Assembly: GCF_003131205.1 (NCBI RefSeq)
Contig: NZ_QFFY01000003.1
Coordinates: 372,001-436,000 of the forward strand
DNA from: Occallatibacter savannae
GTDB taxonomy: Bacteria > Acidobacteriota > Terriglobia > Terriglobales > Acidobacteriaceae
DNA: 64,000 bases
Reading direction: 5' to 3'
Each line of letters starts with the position of its first letter. Position 1 is the first letter of the stretch. Shown piece after piece: positions 41,339-51,373 of the stretch. The notes under the pieces were generated by a model that was not told the origin of the DNA, made no database searches, and saw only the letters and a list, made by a program, of their open reading frames with translations. Both the position numbers and the translations under genes were made by a program.

Positions 41339-44188
41339 ATGACGCGTCTCAGCGCGCTGTTTGGAATAGCTTTAGTCTCAGTCTTTGTTGCTCTTACCGG
41401 TTGCGGTTCAGTTTCTGGTTCCAGTCCCAAGGGCCCGTCGTCGAACCCGACGCCAACTCCTACACTCACATTTGCGGCAAGCGGAAGCAGTGTTACCGCC
41501 GGCCAGGCAGTGACCCTGACCTGGCAGAGCACGAATGCAGCTTCTGTTTCGATTACCGCGACCGGCGCTGACGGCACCAGCCGTACCATCGCCACCAACT
41601 CTCAACTGAGCGGCACGGCGAAAGACACGCCGACCCAGGACACCACGTATTCTGCGACGGCCACGGGGAGCGGCGGCGGCAGCGTTCAGCAGCAGGTCAA
41701 GGTTGCCGTAACGGCAGCTCCTGCGCAGGCGCCGACGATCACTTTCAACGCCAGCGCGAGCAGCATCACGTCGGGCCAGTCGGTAACCCTGACGTGGACG
41801 ACCACAAATGCCACTGCTCTTACGATCACCGCGACCGGCAGCGACGGTACGGTGCGGACGATTCCCACGGCTCAGGTGAATGGATCCAACCAGGACTCAC
41901 CCACCGTGACCACCACCTATGCGGCGACGGCAACGGGTGCGGGCGGCAGCACCAAACCGGTGCAAGTCCAAGTGGCCGTGACTCAACCGCCACCGGCTGC
42001 GCCAACACTCGTGTTCAGCGCTTCGAGCAACAGCATCACCAAAGGCGATTCGATCACGCTGAACTGGCAAACCACCAATTCCACGTCTGTCGCCATCACG
42101 GCGGTGGGCGCCGATGGCGCCACAAGGCAGATCTCCACGGCTACTAATCCAGCCACCGACCAGCCGACGGAAAACACCACCTATACTGCTGTCGCCACAG
42201 GCCCGGGAGGCAGCACGCAGCCCCAGTCGGTGGCTGTCACCGTGACCCTCGGCGTGCCGCAGATCAGCCAGTTCACCGCCAATCCCACGACTGTGGTGGC
42301 AGGCGGATCGACGACGCTGAGCTGGCAAAGCACAAACGCCAACTCGGTCGCGTTTACCCCTGCTCTTCCCCAAAGCGATCCCGAAGAGGGCGGCACGTTC
42401 CCAACCTCAGAACCCGCCGGCCTCCAGATCCCCGTTCCGAGCACGGTGACTTACACGATGGTTGCTACCGGCTCCGGCGGCCAGAGTCAGCCCGTCAGCG
42501 TCACCATCACTGCTGTCAACATCAACCTGACCGCGACTCCGGCCAACAGCACGGCGAATCAGCCGGTGGTCTTGTCGTGGCAAGTTGATCCTTCAGTGAC
42601 TGCGCTGACGATTGACAATGGCGGCTGCGCTCCCTGCACTCCGCTGCCCAAAGGCTCCGTCACCGTGATGCCGGCTGCCACCACGACCTATACCGCCACT
42701 GCGACGCTGACCGACGGCACCCAGCTCAAGCAGACCACCACCGTGACCGTCGCGCCTCCTGCAGCCGGGAAGATCAAGCACATTATCTTCATGCTCCAGG
42801 AGAACCGCTCCTTCGACAACTACTTTGGAGTTCTCGGAGCCTATCGCGCGCAGCGTCTGCAACCGTTCGGCATTACTGCTGCTTCCACGGACGTGGATGG
42901 ATTCGACCCCAACCTGGTGCTTACCAATCATCATGACGGCAAGCAGGTGAAACCGTTCCATCAAGCCACTGTCTGTACCCAGAACCCAACCCCCTCCTGG
43001 GATGAGAGCCACCACAACATCGCGCTGAAAGGCGGCGATGCGGCATGGCAAAAGACGAGTACCTATCCCGCCGGCTCATTCGGTATGAGCAACTTCCTCG
43101 ACACTCCCAATGGCGGCCTGGGCTCGGGCGAGACTAACTACGATCCCGACGGCACTCGCGTACTGGGTTACTACGATCAGACCGATCTGCCCTACTACTA
43201 CGATCTCGCGAGCTTCTTCGCGACCAGCGATCGCTGGTTCTCGCCGATCCTGACTGCGACGTATCCCAACCGGATGTTCATCGAGTCAGCGAGTTCCTTC
43301 GGCCACGAGTATCCCGACGCCGACAACACTCATCCGCGATACAGCGCCAAAACAATCTATCGTGCCATGAATGAGGCCAACGTCAGCTGGAAGTACTACT
43401 ACCAGGACGGCATGTTCCTTCCTAATTTCCAGGACTACACCGATCCGACCGTCCAGAACAACACATACCCCACGAGCTATCTGCTGAACATGCTCGCCGG
43501 CACCTGCAACGGATCGCCCTGCGATCCTGATAAGACCCTGCCGCAGGTCGTGTTCATCGAATCTGCTTCGGGCGCGAGTGCACTTGACGAGCACCCCGAC
43601 AACAATCTCCAGAAAGGAGCGGCATACGTTCAGTCCATCATCGGCGCGCTGATGAACAGCGACGCCTGGCAGGACTCCGTTTTCATCTTGAGCTACGACG
43701 AGTCCGGCGGCCTCTACGATCATGTGCCGCCCCTGACGGTTCCCCCACCGGATGCCTATGCGCAGGGCCAGTGTCCCGATCCCAATAACGGATCCTACGG
43801 GTACTGCCACGCCGGCCCGAACGCCAACTTCACCGCTCCCACGCCGCAAAACGGCGGATACAACATGTTCAATCTCACTGGGCTCCGTGTTCCGGTGCTC
43901 GTGATTTCGCCGTACGTCAAGCCGCACTACGTCTCGCACGTGCCGATGGACAGCACTGCGATCCTGGCCTTTATCGAGAAGACCTTCAACGTTCCACCCC
44001 TTACAGCAAGGGACGCCTACTGGCTGCAGAACGGAGATATGAGTGACTTCTTCGACTTCAGCACGCCGGGCGCTCTTAACCCGCCTAACGCCACTGGTGG
44101 AGGAGCGGCCTGGACCACTTTCCTGCCTGTTCAGCCAACCAGCGGTGTTTGCGACAAAACGAAGGAAGCTGGAGGCATTGTGAACTAG
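41339..44188 (+). CDS. Lipoprotein with Ig-like repeats and a phosphoesterase (phospholipase C-type) domain
   Basis: The 949-residue product has lipobox ALTGC (Cys 22). About five Ig-like repeats of roughly 90 residues (each with SITSGQSVTLTWxTTNA and TTYxATATGxGG) reach to about 470. A PF04185-type phosphoesterase domain follows from about 478: IKHIIFMLQENRSFDNYFG, FSPILTATYPNRMF, FILSYDESGGLYDHVPP and GLRVPVLVISPYV. This family includes non-haemolytic phospholipase C and acid phosphatases; metal-binding E/N, D and H residues are present. The enzyme is probably surface-anchored and releases phosphate from lipids or esters. ATG 41339 has AGGAG 11 bases upstream. Confidence 0.88.
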   Translation: MTRLSALFGIALVSVFVALTGCGSVSGSSPKGPSSNPTPTPTLTFAASGSSVTAGQAVTLTWQSTNAASVSITATGADGTSRTIATNSQLSGTAKDTPTQDTTYSATATGSGGGSVQQQVKVAVTAAPAQAPTITFNASASSITSGQSVTLTWTTTNATALTITATGSDGTVRTIPTAQVNGSNQDSPTVTTTYAATATGAGGSTKPVQVQVAVTQPPPAAPTLVFSASSNSITKGDSITLNWQTTNSTSVAITAVGADGATRQISTATNPATDQPTENTTYTAVATGPGGSTQPQSVAVTVTLGVPQISQFTANPTTVVAGGSTTLSWQSTNANSVAFTPALPQSDPEEGGTFPTSEPAGLQIPVPSTVTYTMVATGSGGQSQPVSVTITAVNINLTATPANSTANQPVVLSWQVDPSVTALTIDNGGCAPCTPLPKGSVTVMPAATTTYTATATLTDGTQLKQTTTVTVAPPAAGKIKHIIFMLQENRSFDNYFGVLGAYRAQRLQPFGITAASTDVDGFDPNLVLTNHHDGKQVKPFHQATVCTQNPTPSWDESHHNIALKGGDAAWQKTSTYPAGSFGMSNFLDTPNGGLGSGETNYDPDGTRVLGYYDQTDLPYYYDLASFFATSDRWFSPILTATYPNRMFIESASSFGHEYPDADNTHPRYSAKTIYRAMNEANVSWKYYYQDGMFLPNFQDYTDPTVQNNTYPTSYLLNMLAGTCNGSPCDPDKTLPQVVFIESASGASALDEHPDNNLQKGAAYVQSIIGALMNSDAWQDSVFILSYDESGGLYDHVPPLTVPPPDAYAQGQCPDPNNGSYGYCHAGPNANFTAPTPQNGGYNMFNLTGLRVPVLVISPYVKPHYVSHVPMDSTAILAFIEKTFNVPPLTARDAYWLQNGDMSDFFDFSTPGALNPPNATGGGAAWTTFLPVQPTSGVCDKTKEAGGIVN

Positions 44189-44418
44189 CGACGTTTCGCG
44201 ATGGTTCTGAAGCGAGAGTATGCGAGCGGAATCACGCGGGAGCGCAGAAGGACGTGCGGCCGTGAAGTATCCTTTGTCTAGTTGATGCGGTTGTTTGCGG
44301 CCGAAAGGGCGAGGGTATGAGCGGGGGCATCTGGCTTCGTGAGGAAACGACGTTGGCCAGAGCTCAATCGGGAATGAGGCATCATCGAGTGCCTCTCGCT
44401 GCGACAACTCTGATTTCG

Positions 44419-45576
44419 ATGGTGAAGCGGCTTCTGTGTGGCGGGTGTTTGACGCTTGGCCTGAGCGTGAACCTGTTTGCGCAGACTGATCCGGGACAAG
44501 TGGCGTTTTCGCTGGAGCGTGAGGGGAGGCTCGCGGAGGCTGAAGAAGCGTGGGGCAAGCTGGCGCGCGAGAACCCGACGAAAGCGGAGCCGCTCGCACA
44601 TCTCGGGCTGATTGAGTCGAAGCAAGGGCGGTACTCCGAGGCGATCGGCAAATATCGCAAAGCCATGGCTCTCGATCCGAGGATGCCGGGATTGCGGCTG
44701 AATCTCGGGTTGGCGCTGTTTAAAGCGGGCGAATATCAACAGGCAATCGCGGATTTGGTTCCGCTGCTGCGGGCGCAACCGGGGAATCCGCAACTTACGA
44801 TTCTTGTCGGAATGTCGCACTACGGGTTGGGGCAGTATGCAGAGGCGTCGCGACTGCTGAAGGGCGCCGTGAGCCAGGATCCGCAGAATCTGACGTTGCT
44901 GCTGACGCTGGCGCATAGCTGCCTCTGGTCGAAGGACTACGCGTGTGTGCAAGATGCATTTCACAGGATTGTGGCGTTGAATGCGGACTCAGCCGAAGCG
45001 GAGATGCTGATGGGCGAGGCGCTCGACGAGATGAAGGATCACGAGGGCGCGGTGCGGCAGTTCAGGGCAGCGGCTAAGGTGAATGCGAAGGAGCCCAATG
45101 TGCACTTCGGGCTTGGGTATCTGCTGTGGACCAAGGGCCAGTATCCGGAGGCGGCGAGCGAGTTTGAGGCCGAGCTGGCGAATGACCCTCAGCATCTGCA
45201 GGCAATGCTCTATCTTGGCGACGCAAAGATGCAGATGAACCAGTTTGAGGAGGCGCGGCCAGTGCTGGAGAGGGTGGCGCAGTCAGAGCCTGCAAATGGC
45301 ATGGCGCATCGTGACCTGGGGATTGTGCTTGCGGAGCAGGGGCGAAAAGATGAGGCTCTGAAGGAGTTTCAGACAGCGATCCGGATCAATCCGAAAGATG
45401 TGAACGCGCACTACCGGTTGGCGAGACTGTATCGCGCGATGGGTAAGACCGCGGAAGCAAAGGCGGAGTTCGCAAAGGCAAGCGGGTTGAACAAGGCGGA
45501 AGATGAGAGGCTGCTGAAGGTGATGTCGACGATTCCTTCGGGGGCAGCGAAGCCGGAGTCGACGCCGAAACAGTAG
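44419..45576 (+). CDS. Secreted TPR-repeat protein
   Basis: The 385-residue product begins with a signal peptide (VKRLLCGGCLTLGLSVNLFAQ). About nine to ten tetratricopeptide repeats follow, for example AEPLAHLGLIESKQGRYSEAIGKYRKAM, PNVHFGLGYLLWTKGQYPEAASEFEAEL and GMAHRDLGIVLAEQGRKDEALKEFQTAI. TPR solenoids bind other proteins, so it is likely a periplasmic scaffold. The start is uncertain: ATG 44317 and 44374 are open upstream; 44419 is chosen because it puts the signal peptide at the N-terminus. Confidence 0.82.
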   Translation: MVKRLLCGGCLTLGLSVNLFAQTDPGQVAFSLEREGRLAEAEEAWGKLARENPTKAEPLAHLGLIESKQGRYSEAIGKYRKAMALDPRMPGLRLNLGLALFKAGEYQQAIADLVPLLRAQPGNPQLTILVGMSHYGLGQYAEASRLLKGAVSQDPQNLTLLLTLAHSCLWSKDYACVQDAFHRIVALNADSAEAEMLMGEALDEMKDHEGAVRQFRAAAKVNAKEPNVHFGLGYLLWTKGQYPEAASEFEAELANDPQHLQAMLYLGDAKMQMNQFEEARPVLERVAQSEPANGMAHRDLGIVLAEQGRKDEALKEFQTAIRINPKDVNAHYRLARLYRAMGKTAEAKAEFAKASGLNKAEDERLLKVMSTIPSGAAKPESTPKQ

Positions 45577-45971
45577 TTCGATGACATATGCGGCTTGGAG
45601 CTCTGCCTGCTAGTTCCCTTCCCTTCGCGGCAGAGCAAGTGCAGTCATGTTGCGGAGGCTAAGCCCCCCATTCCTATCAGAAGGCTCTTTCGGCACGACT
45701 AAACAGGTTGCTGAAATGCGCCGGTCTTGCCAAGACTCATCGAAACCGTCCCGCAGCGGCTAAAGCCGCGCTCTCATTGCACCCCTTCTCGGCACAGATA
45801 AATCTGTGCCCTTTCAAAACGCAGCCGTTTCGGACTTTTGCAGAACCTGTAAAGTCGTGCCCTGACGCTTATTGCTTCCCTCTGCTTTTATGGTTAGGAG
45901 TTTGTGCGGGAAGGAGCAAAAAAGAAGGCCGGAGCGGAGGCTCCGGCCGATTCAGGAGAGTTACACGGCGC
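45577..45971. other. Intergenic region rich in short palindromes
   Basis: No gene is visible. Hairpins include GCGGCT-AA-AGCCGC (45756-45769) and GGCACAGAT-AA-ATCTGTGCC (45791-45810), followed by GTCGTGCCCT. Such units look like intergenic repetitive palindromes. The TonB-receptor terminator is at the right end. Confidence 0.5.
45913..45948 (-). terminator. Rho-independent terminator of the TonB-dependent receptor gene
   Basis: On the minus strand GGCCGGAGC and GCTCCGGCC pair perfectly around CTCC and are followed by TTCTTTTTTGC, 24 nt past the stop. Confidence 0.85.
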
Positions 45972-48900
45972 TCAGAAGATGAACTTGGCGCCGAGTTGGA
46001 TGCGACGGGGTGAGTGACCGCTGGTGACTTCGCCGAAGCCGGAACCACCGTAGAACGGTGAATCGCTGAGCGAAGCATCAACTCCCGAGAAGCTCTCGTG
46101 GTTGAAGGCGTTGAAGAATTCGCCGCGAAGCTGAAGCGAGAGGCGCTCGGCGATGCGGGTGTTCTTGATTGCTGCGAGATCCCAGTTCTCGTAACCGGGT
46201 CCGAGCAGGCTGCCCGAGCGTTCCGTACCCCAGTGGTTGACTGCGGGAGCGAAAGCGCCGGTGGTAAACCAGGCACCAACACTCTTCGTCAGGTGAACAG
46301 CACCGATCTGATCAGGACGTGTACCCGCTCTGCCTGTGCCGACGTGCGCGCCGTTCGGATCCCAGGGATCGAACGGTTGGCTGACGGAGAAGTTCTGGCC
46401 GGAGAAGAACTGGGTGATGCCGGAAACTTCCCATCCGCCTGCGACTCTGCCGATGAGACCAGCCTGATTGGTGTGGAAGGGCAGGTCGTAAACGTAGTTG
46501 GCGGTGAAGGTGTGGGGCTGGTTGTAGGTTGCCGGACCGTAGTCGAGCTTGAAGTCGTACTGATAGGTGGAGTAGGTATCGCGATCAGCAGACTGCGTCG
46601 TCAGGTCCTTCGACCAGGTGTATGCCATGCCGACCTGGAGACCGTGCGAGTGGTGGTTGAGGCTGACCTGTAGCGAGTTGTAGTTGTTGGTGTAGAACGG
46701 TCCGCGATCGCGAATGGTTGAGTATCCGGCATAGGGACGAAGCGCATTGGTCTGCGTTGTCGGAGCCGCCTGCACGGAAGCGATTGTGGGCTGATTCAGG
46801 TCGAACTGGCCGAGCAGGTGACGCGCGAGCGCGCCAACGTACGCGGTTTCGAGGACGGTGCTGGGCAGAATTTCGCGCTGGATGCTCAGGTTGAAGTTGG
46901 AGTATCTGGGCACGAAGAACGCCGGGTTTCCAGTGGCGACGAGCAGGTTGGGGCCGTAGCTGACGGAAACCGTGCCGGCGTTGATGTTGTCGAACTTGGT
47001 GGTGTTGATCGTCCTGCCCTGGGCGAGCGGCGGGTTTGTGAACGCGTTCTGCTCCCAGATGCCGTTGAGCAGGCGGTCATAGAAGACGCCGAAGCCGCCG
47101 CGAACAACCATCTTGCCGTTGCCAGTGAGGTCGTAGGAGAAGCCGAGACGCGGAGCGAAGTTGGAGTTGTAATTCGGATTGACATACGCGCCGAAGGGCG
47201 AGCACGACGCGATGGGCGAGAGCTTCTGCGCGTTTGTGCAAGCAGCGCCTTTGGGGAAGATCAGCCCGTTGGTGTAGGTGGCCGGCTGGAGCAGGAAGCC
47301 GTTGACATACTGGCCTGCGACGAAGTTGCCGGTTGCGGGGTCGATCTTAGGCGCATTCGCTGCGTTGTAGAACTTCGGATCGAAGTTGGACAGCGTGTTC
47401 TTTACGTCTGTGACCGAGGGCAGCCTGCTCCAGCGCACGCCAAGGTTGATTGTGAGGCGCGGCGTGATCTTCCAGTCATCCTGAACGTAGGCTTCGGTGT
47501 TGATGAAGTGGAGGTCAGGGATGATGTCGGGTAGCGTCTGCGTGAAGCTGGAAACGTTGCCGACCAGGAAGTCGCCCCAGGAGTTGAAGCTGAAGTTCGG
47601 CTCGCCGTTGACTGCGTTTTCGGTCTTGATCATCTGCTGGATCTGGAAACCGGTACGCAGAGTGTGCTTGCCGAGGTTGAACGAGAGGTTGTCGAAGTAC
47701 GTGCGGTCGAGGTTGCGCTCGTTCCAGGGCGACGAACCTGCGTTAAAGCCGGTAACGCCGGTGATGGAGATGGCCGGCACCTTGCCGTAGGGATCGGGCG
47801 ACCACTGATTGGTGAGTGCACTGTTGATGGCGGCGGATGTCGCAAACTGGTTGGGCTTGATCTGCGAGAAGTAGGTGCCCTGCGAGTAGGCGAACTCGAA
47901 TTCGTTTACGACCTTGGGGTTGATGGTCCAGGTGAGATTGCCGACGGCGTTCTTGCCGGGCGAGTTGACGAGTGTGTCGACGAGACCGGGGTAGTTCGAA
48001 CCCGCCCAGAGGCCTTCTGGGTTGTCCACCGGCATGGTGTCGTTCATGTAGCGGGCGTAGAAGTGGATCTTGTCGGTGAAGTAGTGATCGACGCGAGCGA
48101 TGTCGTCGCGGAAGTTGTTGAGGTTGGAGGACGAGAACGTGTATCGCGAGCCGTCGTTGGCCGGGTATTTATCGAAGACGTTCGTCAGGTAGACCTTGGA
48201 GTTCGCGCTGTAGCAGCTTGGCGAAATCGTGGTGGTGTCGCTGGCTGCGTTGTATGTGGCACACCCGGCCGGAGCTCCAGTGAAGTTGCCCTTCACTACG
48301 CCGTTCAGCATGTCCTGCGAGGCCGCCGGCATGCTGTCGCCGCCGGGAGTGCTGATTTTACGCCACTCTTCGGACCAGAAGAAGAAGGTCTTGGTCTTGC
48401 TGGAGTTGTAGTGATCGGGGATGAAGATGGGGCCACCGATGGTGAACCCGTACACATTGTGATGATTGACAGGGTTCTTGTTCGGCTCGCCGTTCTCGGC
48501 CTGGGTGCGCTTGTTGAACCATTCGTTGGCGTCGAGAGCGGTGTTGCGAAGGAACTCGTAGGCGGTGCCGTGGAAGGAGCTGGTGCCACTCTTGGTGGCA
48601 ACGACAACCTGACCGCCACCGGAGCGTCCGTAGCCGGCGTCGTAGGTGCCGCGGGCAAGAGTGAACTCCTGGATGGCGTCGACGTTCGGTGCGTTGGTCA
48701 CGGTGAGGTTAGAACCGGAGTCGTTGATGTCAGAGCCATCGACGGTCCAGTTGTTGGCGCCGACGCGGGCTCCGTTGACAGACATGCCGGTGTAGCCGGG
48801 ACCTGTTTCGTCGCCCATTTCGCTGACTACGCCCGGCTGCAGCGTGACGAGTTGCTGGAAGTTGCGGCCGGCAAGCTCGAGTTCGCGGATCTGCGTGCCG

Positions 48901-49403
48901 GTTATCGTTCCGGCCTGCGCGCTGGACTCGGTATCGACGTTGACGGCAGCAGCCTCGACGGTGACCGTGGTGCTGGTAGAGCCGGTCTTCATCTGAACGT
49001 TCAGGCCGCGCTTCTCGGCAACGTTGAGAACGACGTTCTTGGCGACGAATGTCTCGAAGCCTTGTGAGGAGACGTTCAGGTTGTAAGTGCCGGCGGGCAG
49101 ACTCGTGATTGAGTAGTTGCCGGAGGCGTCGGACTGAACGGTCCTGACTGCATGTGTCGCGGCTTCGGTTATGGTGACGGCCGCGTTGGGAATCACCGCG
49201 CCAGTGCTGTCGGTGACCACGCCGGTTAATGTCGCCGTGAGCTGCTGGGCGCTCGATACACCTGCGGACGCGCAGAACAGCAGCGCGAGCAGAGCAACAA
49301 TGGTCGCTTTCAAGTTACAGATCTTCGGGAAACCAGGGGCGGCGTGGGGACGCCTCACTGAAACGCTCCGATTGAGGTCAATCATTGCCATCGCACCTTT
49401 CAT
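45972..49403 (-). CDS. TonB-dependent receptor with N-terminal carboxypeptidase-like domain
   Basis: The 1143-residue product has a signal peptide (about 30-52, ATIVALLALLFCASAGVSSAQ). A CarboxypepD_reg-like domain follows (about 55-140, TGVVTDSTGAVIPNAAVTIT, SDASGNYSITSLPAGTYNL), then a plug-like domain (about 145-260, LELAGRNFQQLVTLQPGV, VDGSDINDSG). A long barrel ends QLGAKFIF with a terminal Phe, the usual signal for outer-membrane insertion. This is the large acidobacterial receptor type, thought to import or bind oligosaccharides or other bulky nutrients; the substrate is not predictable. Glycoside hydrolases follow within 5-18 kb. The start may be ATG 49403 or 49391. Confidence 0.93.
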   Translation of the reverse strand: MKGAMAMIDLNRSVSVRRPHAAPGFPKICNLKATIVALLALLFCASAGVSSAQQLTATLTGVVTDSTGAVIPNAAVTITEAATHAVRTVQSDASGNYSITSLPAGTYNLNVSSQGFETFVAKNVVLNVAEKRGLNVQMKTGSTSTTVTVEAAAVNVDTESSAQAGTITGTQIRELELAGRNFQQLVTLQPGVVSEMGDETGPGYTGMSVNGARVGANNWTVDGSDINDSGSNLTVTNAPNVDAIQEFTLARGTYDAGYGRSGGGQVVVATKSGTSSFHGTAYEFLRNTALDANEWFNKRTQAENGEPNKNPVNHHNVYGFTIGGPIFIPDHYNSSKTKTFFFWSEEWRKISTPGGDSMPAASQDMLNGVVKGNFTGAPAGCATYNAASDTTTISPSCYSANSKVYLTNVFDKYPANDGSRYTFSSSNLNNFRDDIARVDHYFTDKIHFYARYMNDTMPVDNPEGLWAGSNYPGLVDTLVNSPGKNAVGNLTWTINPKVVNEFEFAYSQGTYFSQIKPNQFATSAAINSALTNQWSPDPYGKVPAISITGVTGFNAGSSPWNERNLDRTYFDNLSFNLGKHTLRTGFQIQQMIKTENAVNGEPNFSFNSWGDFLVGNVSSFTQTLPDIIPDLHFINTEAYVQDDWKITPRLTINLGVRWSRLPSVTDVKNTLSNFDPKFYNAANAPKIDPATGNFVAGQYVNGFLLQPATYTNGLIFPKGAACTNAQKLSPIASCSPFGAYVNPNYNSNFAPRLGFSYDLTGNGKMVVRGGFGVFYDRLLNGIWEQNAFTNPPLAQGRTINTTKFDNINAGTVSVSYGPNLLVATGNPAFFVPRYSNFNLSIQREILPSTVLETAYVGALARHLLGQFDLNQPTIASVQAAPTTQTNALRPYAGYSTIRDRGPFYTNNYNSLQVSLNHHSHGLQVGMAYTWSKDLTTQSADRDTYSTYQYDFKLDYGPATYNQPHTFTANYVYDLPFHTNQAGLIGRVAGGWEVSGITQFFSGQNFSVSQPFDPWDPNGAHVGTGRAGTRPDQIGAVHLTKSVGAWFTTGAFAPAVNHWGTERSGSLLGPGYENWDLAAIKNTRIAERLSLQLRGEFFNAFNHESFSGVDASLSDSPFYGGSGFGEVTSGHSPRRIQLGAKFIF

Positions 49404-49974
49404 TTGAGATCTCGTAGTCTCGCGCGCGAGCGCGCACTGTGGTTCAAGAGCCTTCAGGCAAATGGCTCCTGGATGGGTTCGCCAGGGGATTTCGCGAAGA
49501 GACTGGCAGCAGTACTGACCGTCCGCTGCATCGAACTACAGGTCGTTTCCGACTCGCGAGTCGAGCCGTTCGTTTGAAGATGCACTTCGCCTCCCAAGGT
49601 TGTTGCAAGGCCGGCTCTCGTAATCTGCGCATCGCCGGCATGTAATCGGCCCTGTTCCGCAGGCCACACGTATTTCGCGGAAGGGCGCTTTATGCGTTGG
49701 GGAGAAGATACGACGATCTTGGCAGGATTTCAACTAGAAAATGATCATTAACGTATAAAACAATCAACCCGCGCTGAAAAGCGCTGCCCGTTCGATCATT
49801 CCGCATTGACTTTTGATCACATTGCCTGTAGCTGATATTTGAGCGAAGAGCGGCGGAATAGTGCCACCAGACGGTTCTCAGGTCGCCAGGGATGGCGAAG
49901 GGATTCGTGGCTGCGCTCTGGTACGGGGTTCTGAGCTGAACTTTGTCTGCCGTCGTGCGGGGGTGGGGACGGGG
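49404..49974. other. Upstream region of the TonB-receptor gene
   Basis: No gene is supported. A GC palindrome (CTCGCGCGCGAG) lies just before the receptor gene, and the segment around 49735-49775 is A/T-rich and could hold a promoter. Confidence 0.4.
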
Positions 49975-51129
49975 CTAAAAGGCTTTCAGTAACTCGGCAG
50001 CGGCGAAGTGGGTTCCGGAGATGAAGTTGAGGAGGGGACCGAAGCTCCAGGCGGCAGGCTTTCCGGCGAAGTGGAGACCGGGAACCGAGGACTCGAGGGC
50101 GCGGGTGAGGACCGGGCTGCCGGCAGAGGTTCGCAGGGCCTGGGAGATGGACGCGTCGAGGAACTTGTAGCGCGAAACATCGGCGCGATAGCCGGTGGCT
50201 ACGATGACGTGATCGACGAGGCGCTCGGTGGAGTCGCTGAGCTTGAGCTTGACTGTGTCGCCCTGAAGATCGACGGAGGTGACGAGGCGATCGAGGGTCA
50301 TGGAAACCGCTTGGAGTTGCGGCTTTTGCCATCCGGTGCCTGCGGGACGCGTGGCGCGGTGGCTGAGCGGATCCTGAAGGCTGCGCGGCAGTTTGCGGAA
50401 GAGATTGGGGAAACCGACAAGTCGACTGAGGCCTGCAGGGCCGACATCGAAGTTGGAGTAAAGGCACCAGGAGATGGGGCCGAGCTTATGCAGCCAGGCG
50501 TTCTGGCCGACCCAGCGAATCTCTTTCTGGCGACCAATGACCTCGACATCTGCTTCGAAGGCTTTGAGAATCCTGGCTGCGTCGAGCGCGCTTTGTCCGC
50601 TGCCGATGACAGCTATGCGCTTTCCGCGAAAGCGGCTGAGATCGCTGTGGTCTGAGGTGTGGGTCACATGCGACTTGGGGTTGCCTTCGAACTCACGGGG
50701 CATCCAGGGGAAGTGGGCGATGCCTGTGGCGACGATGACGCGACGAGCTTTGAGTTGTGATCCGTTGTCGAGGGAGACTTTGAAGCCGTTGCCATTCTTC
50801 TCGACGTTTCTGACCTCCGTGCGCTGCAACTCGGGCAGAGCTTTCTTCTGATACCACTCGCCGTATTGGACGAAGTTCTGGAGGGGAATGGGCTGCCCGA
50901 ATTTGGCGCCCGTGTCTGCCTTGAAGTGATCGAGTGTGAGCTTTGTGCTTGGATCGGAGATGTGCGAGGCGGCCCAGTTGGAGCGGAGGTACATTCCGGC
51001 GGGCATGTGATCGCGCCAGAAGCTCATGGGGTCGCCGAAGATGCCGACGCTGCGGCCTTTATTTTTGAGCCAGGCTCCTGACGACAGTCCAAAAGGCCCT
51101 GCGCCGATGATGGCGACATCTACGTCCAT
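49975..51129 (-). CDS. Flavin-containing monooxygenase-like oxidoreductase
   Basis: The 384-residue product has the FAD motif DVAIIGAGPFGLSSG (residues 4-18), a second Rossmann NADPH motif IAVIGSGQSALDAARIL (about 171-187), and a closing VIVATGYRADVSRYKFL motif. This is the layout of flavin-dependent monooxygenases and the SidA/PvdA-like N-hydroxylases. It has no membrane segment. The substrate is unknown. It is divergently oriented from the GH92 gene and not obviously linked to it. Confidence 0.85.
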   Translation of the reverse strand: MDVDVAIIGAGPFGLSSGAWLKNKGRSVGIFGDPMSFWRDHMPAGMYLRSNWAASHISDPSTKLTLDHFKADTGAKFGQPIPLQNFVQYGEWYQKKALPELQRTEVRNVEKNGNGFKVSLDNGSQLKARRVIVATGIAHFPWMPREFEGNPKSHVTHTSDHSDLSRFRGKRIAVIGSGQSALDAARILKAFEADVEVIGRQKEIRWVGQNAWLHKLGPISWCLYSNFDVGPAGLSRLVGFPNLFRKLPRSLQDPLSHRATRPAGTGWQKPQLQAVSMTLDRLVTSVDLQGDTVKLKLSDSTERLVDHVIVATGYRADVSRYKFLDASISQALRTSAGSPVLTRALESSVPGLHFAGKPAAWSFGPLLNFISGTHFAAAELLKAF

Positions 51130-51373
51130 GAATTCAGATGACTCCGCTGTTTCTCAATTGTAGAGATCTCCGATCATCTTCAAATCCTACCGAGGTGCGG
51201 TGGGCCGGTTACGATGGTCGCGACAGTGAGGATTACTTATTGGGGAGTTGCAGGCAGCTTTGTTTCGGGATCAAAAATCAGAGTGCCGCTTGTTTGCGTG
51301 ACCCGATGCACCTCCATCCGACGGAAAGAGACTTTGCTTATATCATTCGTCTGGAACACAGGGACGGTGACCG

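Noticed and set aside
43286..44599. 437-residue minus-strand gene opposite the phosphoesterase
   Set aside because: It is antisense to conserved phosphoesterase motifs and the TPR gene start, with no family character.
47664..49067. 467-residue plus-strand gene opposite the TonB receptor
   Set aside because: It is an antisense frame created by high-GC codon use; its Val/Gly/Ala/Arg-rich sequence has no domains.
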